Source of the DNA: an uncultured Bacilli bacterium
GTDB taxonomy: Bacteria > Bacillota_I > Bacilli_A > RF39 > UBA660
DNA length: 9,668 bases
Reading direction: 5' to 3'
Assembly (NCBI GenBank): GCA_947589375.1
Contig: CANQAO010000041.1
Coordinates: 1 to 9,668 of the forward strand
Numbering within the stretch: position 1 is the stretch's first letter; the number at the start of each line of letters is the position of its first letter. The notes beneath the pieces were generated by a model. The model was not told the DNA's origin, did no database searches, and worked only from the letters and a program-made list of their open reading frames with translations. The translations under genes and the position numbers were made by a program. Positions 5,513-9,668 of the stretch are shown here, one piece after another.

Positions 5513-7307
5513 CCACCGTTACTGATTTCGCTAAATTCTTTGGTTTATCAATATCACAGCCACGTAATTTGGCCGTTTCATAACTGATAAGCTGAAGCGG
5601 AATAGCGGTAATCATCGGACTGATAAAGTCATTCGTTTTCGGAATCGTAGCAATATAATCAGCGCCACTAAATTCCTTGGCAATTTCATCAGTTGTCACT
5701 AATGTAATAATGGCACCTCTTGATTTTACTTCTTTAATATTACTTAAAGTTTTATCGGCAATCGCTTTATCAGTAACCACTGATATCACATTAGTTCCCT
5801 TGTCAATTAAAGAAATTGTTCCGTGTTTAAGTTCGCCAGCAGGGTAGCACATACTGACAATATACGAAATTTCTTTTAATTTTAAAGAGCCTTCCATACT
5901 TAAAGCATAGTCGATACCGCGGCCGATATAAAAGCTAATATTCTTTTTATATAATGCTTTAGCGATATTTTTATAATTTTTAGAAATCTCTTCTTCAAGA
6001 TAACTAGGTAACGCCTCAAACGATTTAATAATTTCATTAGCTTTATTTTCGCTAATAATTCCTTGTTTATGACCAATATTTAAAGCAATTAAACTAAGGA
6101 TTGCCACTTGCGCTAAATAAGCTTTAGTGGTCGCCACCGAAATTTCCGGGCCGGCTTTTATATAAATCGTTTCTTTAGCCTCACGTGCTAGAGAAGAGCC
6201 CACCACATTTACAATCGCTAACGAATCGACATTTTGTGACTTGATTTTGCGAAGCGAAGCTAACGTATCGGCAGTTTCTCCTGATTGAGAAATCAAAATA
6301 ACTAATGTATCTTTATCAGTAAATAATTTTTGGTATCTAAATTCACTCGCAATATAAACGGTTACGGGAGTATTGGTATATTTTTCAATAATCGCTTTAC
6401 CAACTAAACCAGCATGATAAGCGCTACCACATCCTACGATTTCAATTCGTTTATATTTAGTAAAATTGGGCATTTTTTTAAGCAAACTTTCCAAACCATG
6501 AATTAAAAATGGTTCGGTAGTATTTTTAATAACTGTCGGTTCTTCATGGATTTCTTTAAGCATAAAGTGATCATAACCATTTTTTTCAGCCACTTCTAAA
6601 TCGCCTTCAAAGGTTAAGACATCTTTAGTAACGGCTTTCATATCGTGATAAATGGTTACCTCATCAGTGATTTTGGCAATTTCGTTATCTTCTAAAATAA
6701 GATATTTGTTAGTATATTTCAAAATTGCGGGAACATCAGAAGCAATAAAATGTTCCTTTTCCCCAACCCCAATAATTAAAGGACTATCTTTTCTAGTTGC
6801 ATATAAAGTATTAGGTTCATCATCACATAAAATGCCTAAAGCATAAGCTCCAATTAATTTTTCCTCTGCTTTAGCAATAGTTTTTAAAACGTCTTTTTCC
6901 GAATTATAAGTAAAATCTAGTAACGCAGCAATAACCTCACTATCCGTTTCCGTTTTAAATTTGTAACCTTTTTTAATAAGCTCTCTTTTTAAAACCTCAT
7001 AGTTTTCAATAATTCCATTATGGACAATAGTGAATTTATGCATACGATGAGGATGAGAATTTACATCATTTGGTTTGCCATGGGTTGCCCATCTAGTGTG
7101 ACCGATACCGATATTAGAATGGATATTTGGTTTTAATTTTTTTTCTAAATTGGCAATTCTACCAGCCGTTTTAATAATTTCCGTGCGTTTTCCATTATAG
7201 TAAGCAATGCCCGCTGAATCATAACCGCGATATTCTAAAGCTTTTAAACCACTTATTAAAACTTTAATAGAATTTTTGTGACCATTATATCCGATAATGC
7301 CACACAT
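5508..7307 (-). CDS. glmS: Glutamine--fructose-6-phosphate aminotransferase (isomerizing)
   Basis: GlmS makes glucosamine-6-phosphate from fructose-6-phosphate and glutamine, the first step toward UDP-GlcNAc and peptidoglycan. The 599-residue protein is of normal length. After the initiator Met it starts with Cys2, the glutaminase nucleophile, in MCGIIGYNG. It keeps LEYRGYDSAG, GHTRWATHG and the NGIIENYE block of the N-terminal amidotransferase domain. Two SIS sugar-isomerase domains follow, seen in VGCGSAYHAG, ISQSGETADT and YPAGELKHG, and the C-terminus ends PKNLAKSVTVE. The start has AAGAAAGGAG (plus strand 7316-7325) eight bases upstream. It is preceded by a self-cleaving ribozyme that should reduce expression when GlcN6P is plentiful. 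It appears to be transcribed alone. Confidence 0.98.
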   Translation of the reverse strand: MCGIIGYNGHKNSIKVLISGLKALEYRGYDSAGIAYYNGKRTEIIKTAGRIANLEKKLKPNIHSNIGIGHTRWATHGKPNDVNSHPHRMHKFTIVHNGIIENYEVLKRELIKKGYKFKTETDSEVIAALLDFTYNSEKDVLKTIAKAEEKLIGAYALGILCDDEPNTLYATRKDSPLIIGVGEKEHFIASDVPAILKYTNKYLILEDNEIAKITDEVTIYHDMKAVTKDVLTFEGDLEVAEKNGYDHFMLKEIHEEPTVIKNTTEPFLIHGLESLLKKMPNFTKYKRIEIVGCGSAYHAGLVGKAIIEKYTNTPVTVYIASEFRYQKLFTDKDTLVILISQSGETADTLASLRKIKSQNVDSLAIVNVVGSSLAREAKETIYIKAGPEISVATTKAYLAQVAILSLIALNIGHKQGIISENKANEIIKSFEALPSYLEEEISKNYKNIAKALYKKNISFYIGRGIDYALSMEGSLKLKEISYIVSMCYPAGELKHGTISLIDKGTNVISVVTDKAIADKTLSNIKEVKSRGAIITLVTTDEIAKEFSGADYIATIPKTNDFISPMITAIPLQLISYETAKLRGCDIDKPKNLAKSVTVE

Positions 7308-7330
7308 ATATAAAACTCCTTTCTTAAGAT

Positions 7331-7443
7331 GATATATTTCTTTGTGAATTTAAAAATATATCTTACGAGCCTTATTACCCGTAACAAGATCCGCCGAATT
7401 ACTCGATACTTGTTATCCTCGTCAGTTAAAAAACTCAGGCGCT
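7331..7443 (-). ncRNA. glmS ribozyme (GlcN6P-activated self-cleaving riboswitch)
   Basis: On the minus strand the glmS leader carries the ribozyme core in order. The cleavage site is A|GCGCC, between plus positions 7443 and 7442. A very short P1 (AGTT-TTTT-AACT) follows, then GACGAGG, then TAACAAG pairing with CTTGTTA around ATCGAGTAATTCGGCGGAT. Next come a CGGGT/GCTCG stem, CGTAAG, and a terminal helix GATATATTT with AAATATATC (7354-7362 and 7331-7339). The GACGAGG, ATCGA and TTCGGCGGAT blocks match the glmS ribozyme consensus as I know it. Glucosamine-6-phosphate acts as the cleavage cofactor. In B. subtilis cleavage exposes a 5'-OH that leads to RNase J1 decay of the glmS mRNA. The ribosome site lies just downstream of the terminal helix. 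Confidence 0.95.
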
Positions 7444-7477
7444 AAGTAAATGCGCTACCAACATTTACCTTATTACC

Positions 7478-7506
7478 ATTATATAAAATATTAACTAAAA
7501 ACGCAA
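7478..7506 (-). promoter_or_regulatory. Promoter of glmS
   Basis: Read on the minus strand, TTGCGT (7501-7506) is followed after exactly 17 bases by a perfect TATAAT (7478-7483). The predicted start is near 7471, which puts about 28 bases of RNA upstream of the ribozyme cleavage site. Confidence 0.75.
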
Positions 7507-7507
7507 A

Positions 7508-7529
7508 TGACAAACGCCTAATTTTGTCA
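7508..7529. promoter_or_regulatory. Palindrome beside the glmS -35 (possible operator)
   Basis: TGACAAA (7508-7514) and TTTGTCA (7523-7529) form a perfect 7-bp inverted repeat with an eight-base spacer. It ends one base from the glmS -35 hexamer, in the region between divergent genes. The spacing is typical of a dimeric DNA-binding protein. It is not followed by a T-run and lies outside the predicted transcript, so it is not a terminator. The regulator is unknown. Confidence 0.4.
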
Positions 7530-7547
7530 AGGAAAATAGTCAAAAAT

Positions 7548-7581
7548 CCCAAATTGGCATTTTTTTATATACCAAAATGGG
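7548..7581. repeat. Pair of short palindromic boxes upstream of the ABC transporter genes
   Basis: CCCAAATTGG (7548-7557) and CCAAAATGGG (7572-7581) are imperfect inverted copies whose centres are about 23 bases apart. The first contains the palindrome CCAA-A-TTGG and the second CCA-AAA-TGG. The DNA between is A/T only apart from a GC step. No clear -35/-10 pair for the ABC genes was found in 7530-7683, so what these boxes do is unknown. Confidence 0.3.
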
Positions 7582-7698
7582 AAATTCGCACAAAAAAATA
7601 AGCAAAAAAAGAAATTTTAAAAATTTACGGAAAAAAGAAGGAATTTGGGGTACTTTTAGGGTATGTTTTAAATGAAGGGGCTTAGAAAGGAGGAAACA

Positions 7699-8397
7699 AT
7701 GGAAATATTAAAAACAAACAATTTAACGAAAGTCTATGGCGAAAGGGAAAGTGAAGTCAAGGCCCTGCAAAACATTAATATCACTATTAATGAGGGAGAA
7801 TTAGTCGTTATCACTGGTAAAAGTGGGAGTGGCAAAAGCACGCTTTTACATCTTTTAGGAGGTGTTGATAATCCAACTAGTGGAGAAGTCATAATAAATG
7901 GCACCAACATTTATCAGTTAAAGGGGGATAAATTAACTAATTTTCGGCGAACTAACATTGGTATTATCTATCAGTTTTATAATTTAATTCCCGTTTTAAC
8001 TGTCCGTGAGAATATTATTTTACCTGTATCATTAGAAGGTGCTAAATTAGATGAAAATTATTTTAACGAAATCATCAAGACCTTAGATTTAAAAAAACGC
8101 TTAAATCATTTACCTAATGAACTTTCTGGTGGCCAGCAACAACGGACAGCTATCGGTAGAGCCTTAATTAATCATCCCCAGATAATTTTAGCTGATGAAC
8201 CGACTGGAAATTTAGATAGTAAAAACAGTAAAAAAATCATTGGTATGCTTAAATATTATAATAAAGAATATGGTCAAACCATTGTTATCGTGACCCATGA
8301 CGAAAAAATAGCCGAAATTGCTGATCGCGTGATCAATCTTAAAGATGGAAAAATAGAGAAGGAAGATAAACATGTTAACCCTAAAGTATCTAATTAA
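7699..8397 (+). CDS. ABC transporter ATP-binding protein (MacB/LolD/BceA type)
   Basis: The 232-residue ATPase powers a membrane complex with the permease encoded next. Walker A is GKSGSGKST (residues 40-48). It also has YQFYNLIPVLT around the Q-loop, the LSGGQQQR signature, Walker B IILADEPTGNLDS, and a VTHD switch histidine. The NLIPxLT and EPTGNLDS forms are typical of the group that pairs with FtsX/MacB-like permeases, which includes antimicrobial-peptide resistance and lipoprotein-release systems. I place the start at ATG 7699, which follows AGAAAGGAGG (7684-7693) with five bases between. An in-frame ATG at 7672 would add nine unconserved residues (MKGLRKEET), several of them encoded by the ribosome site itself. 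The 3' end overlaps the permease by 26 bases, so the two are coupled. The substrate cannot be told. Confidence 0.95.
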   Translation: MEILKTNNLTKVYGERESEVKALQNINITINEGELVVITGKSGSGKSTLLHLLGGVDNPTSGEVIINGTNIYQLKGDKLTNFRRTNIGIIYQFYNLIPVLTVRENIILPVSLEGAKLDENYFNEIIKTLDLKKRLNHLPNELSGGQQQRTAIGRALINHPQIILADEPTGNLDSKNSKKIIGMLKYYNKEYGQTIVIVTHDEKIAEIADRVINLKDGKIEKEDKHVNPKVSN

Positions 8398-9668
8398 AAA
8401 TAAAAAACGCACGCTAATTACCATTTCCAGTGTTATTTTAGTTACCATTTTATTTTTGTGTATTGGTCTTTTGTTTTCCAGCATTCGAAATTATATGCTT
8501 GACGAAGTTATCACCACAAAGGGGAGTTTTCATGTAAAATTAGAAACCATCAAAGTTCCTAAAACCCATATTAAAAAAGCTGTCATTCATGATAAAACTA
8601 CTTATATTACTTATGACGATATTCATAAAACCTATATTTATACAGAAAAATTATGTCAAAAACAAAAATGCACGAATATCAGTTATAATCGTGAACTGCT
8701 TTCGTTATATGGTGTTACTAAAAATGATAACATGCAACAAATGCTTTTCAATATTCTAATTACTATTTTAGTAATTTTAAGTTTTTCGATTGTAATTATT
8801 ATTTATAATTCCTTTTCGGTTTCTATCATGCAAAGACAAAAACAATTTAGTATTCTTAAAAGCGTTGGCATGACGAAAGCGAAAATTAGACATATGATAA
8901 TTGGCGAAAGTCTAATCATTTTAATATGTGGTTTATTTATTGGCTTTTTTATCAGCGTGAATTTTATGTTTATCGTGTTAAATATTATCAATAATTTATT
9001 ATCTGATTTATTTACGCATAGTTTAAAGCTCTCATTTTATTTACCATTTGTCATGATACCTATGATTTTTGTCATATTAATTGTCATTTTAGCGGCGTTT
9101 ATTCCCGCTTATAAGGCTAGCAGGCTAAATATTATCGAAAACCTTCATTATCATGATGAATATAAATATAAACCCATTAAGAGAAAAATGCCGATAACTT
9201 TAAAAATGGCTTATTTTAATTATAAAAGATGCCGGAAAAAATATCGTCCGATTGTTTTATGTGTGTTTATTAGTGTGATTCTCTATACCACTTTTAGTAT
9301 GTATTTAAATTATGGCCTAAAAGCGCTTCATGATTTTAATACGCTGCCAAGCTATGATAGTGAAGTTACTATTTTAAATAGTAATTTGGATAAAAGTGAG
9401 GCTTTAAAAAAATTCGCTAAAGCAAATGCTTCAAAATACAATTTATTTAATAAATGTACGCTTACGGCGACTATTGATGATAAATACTACCGCTCTAAAA
9501 AATATCATAATCATAATTTACTGGTTATCGAAGGGGCTAGCGAATATATTATCAACCATCTAAAACAAGTGGAAACGAAAAATCATCAAATGGTTAAATT
9601 AAATCAAAAATACCTAAAAAATGATGTAACTATTAAGATTCAAAATAAAAATATTAATCTAAAAGCCA
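8372..9668 (+). CDS. FtsX/MacB-type ABC transporter permease (partial, runs off the right edge)
   Basis: The frame is open from ATG 8372 to the window end (432 codons). It starts MLTLKYLIKNKKRTLIT, the usual basic entry to the first membrane helix of this family. Predicted helices lie at about 15-37, 124-146, 178-205 and 223-246, with a fifth at about 293-312 starting a second half. Between helices 2 and 3 is the FtsX-domain motif RQKQFSILKSVGMTKAKIR, and after helix 4 comes IPAYKASRLNIIENL. The first external loop (about 38-123) is short and carries a C95/C100 pair. A second external domain starts near 315. GAGAAGG (8356-8362) provides a ribosome site inside the ATPase gene. A two-half layout suggests an 8-10-helix permease of the kind used in peptide-sensing or lipid/lipoprotein export. 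The rest of the protein is outside the window. Confidence 0.9.
   Translation, partial: MLTLKYLIKNKKRTLITISSVILVTILFLCIGLLFSSIRNYMLDEVITTKGSFHVKLETIKVPKTHIKKAVIHDKTTYITYDDIHKTYIYTEKLCQKQKCTNISYNRELLSLYGVTKNDNMQQMLFNILITILVILSFSIVIIIYNSFSVSIMQRQKQFSILKSVGMTKAKIRHMIIGESLIILICGLFIGFFISVNFMFIVLNIINNLLSDLFTHSLKLSFYLPFVMIPMIFVILIVILAAFIPAYKASRLNIIENLHYHDEYKYKPIKRKMPITLKMAYFNYKRCRKKYRPIVLCVFISVILYTTFSMYLNYGLKALHDFNTLPSYDSEVTILNSNLDKSEALKKFAKANASKYNLFNKCTLTATIDDKYYRSKKYHNHNLLVIEGASEYIINHLKQVETKNHQMVKLNQKYLKNDVTIKIQNKNINLKA

Noticed and set aside
6652..6846. Open frame on the plus strand inside glmS
   Set aside because: It is a shadow of glmS in another frame: no ribosome site and no recognisable protein features. 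The other antisense frames inside gpmA, the ABC ATPase and the permease were dropped for the same reason.
7672..7698. Upstream in-frame ATG as the start of the ABC ATPase
   Set aside because: It adds nine residues partly encoded by the ribosome site AGAAAGGAGG. ATG 7699 is correctly spaced from that site and gives the normal N-terminus of the family.
1..9668. CRISPR arrays, tRNA or rRNA genes, insertion sequences, or UGA-as-Trp code
   Set aside because: No regularly spaced repeats, cloverleaf-like runs, transposase motifs or terminal repeats were seen. TGA closes spoIVFB at a position supported by homology, so recoding is unlikely.

Overview
The window is AT-rich and almost fully coding. It comes from a low-GC Gram-positive bacterium (Bacillota). 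TGG is the only tryptophan codon seen, and TGA ends one clear gene, so the code is standard and not the Mycoplasma code. Three things point to class Bacilli or a relative, possibly an uncultured gut lineage: a spoIVFA-spoIVFB-rplU-prp-rpmA block in Bacillus subtilis order, an L27 made with a Prp-cleaved leader, and a ribozyme-controlled glmS. The spoIVF pair suggests an endospore former or a recent descendant of one. The genus cannot be fixed from this sequence.

Layout, left to right. (1) The 3' end of a dinD-like gene is followed closely by gpmA (glycolysis), which ends at a compact terminator. (2) A FAD oxidoreductase with a C-terminal Rieske [2Fe-2S] domain stands alone. (3) spoIVFA and spoIVFB encode the regulator and the intramembrane protease that process pro-sigmaK in B. 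subtilis. The homologous reading frame of spoIVFB extends 18 codons upstream of its first ATG, which implies a non-ATG start overlapping spoIVFA. (4) The ribosomal operon rplU-prp-rpmA starts from a strong extended -10 promoter buried in the last codons of spoIVFB. It carries a structured L21-type leader and ends at a strong terminator. (5) On the minus strand are a zinc-dependent phospholipase C-like protein and then glmS, each with its own terminator. (6) The 391-base divergent region 7308-7698 holds a glmS self-cleaving ribozyme, the glmS promoter and two palindromic motifs. (7) On the plus strand is an ABC ATPase overlapping an FtsX/MacB-type permease that runs off the right edge.

How the genes work together: SpoIVFA and SpoIVFB form one membrane complex. 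Prp removes the N-terminal leader of the L27 made by the next gene. The glmS leader should sense the product of the enzyme it precedes, GlcN6P. The ATPase and permease form one exporter-like complex.

No wholly new system is evident. The points most worth a second look are the spoIVFB start, the terminator-like hairpin just inside spoIVFB, the glmS ribozyme with a minimal P1 and an extra upstream hairpin, and the palindrome next to the glmS -35 element. Comparisons with B. subtilis and other reference sequences were made from memory; no search was run.
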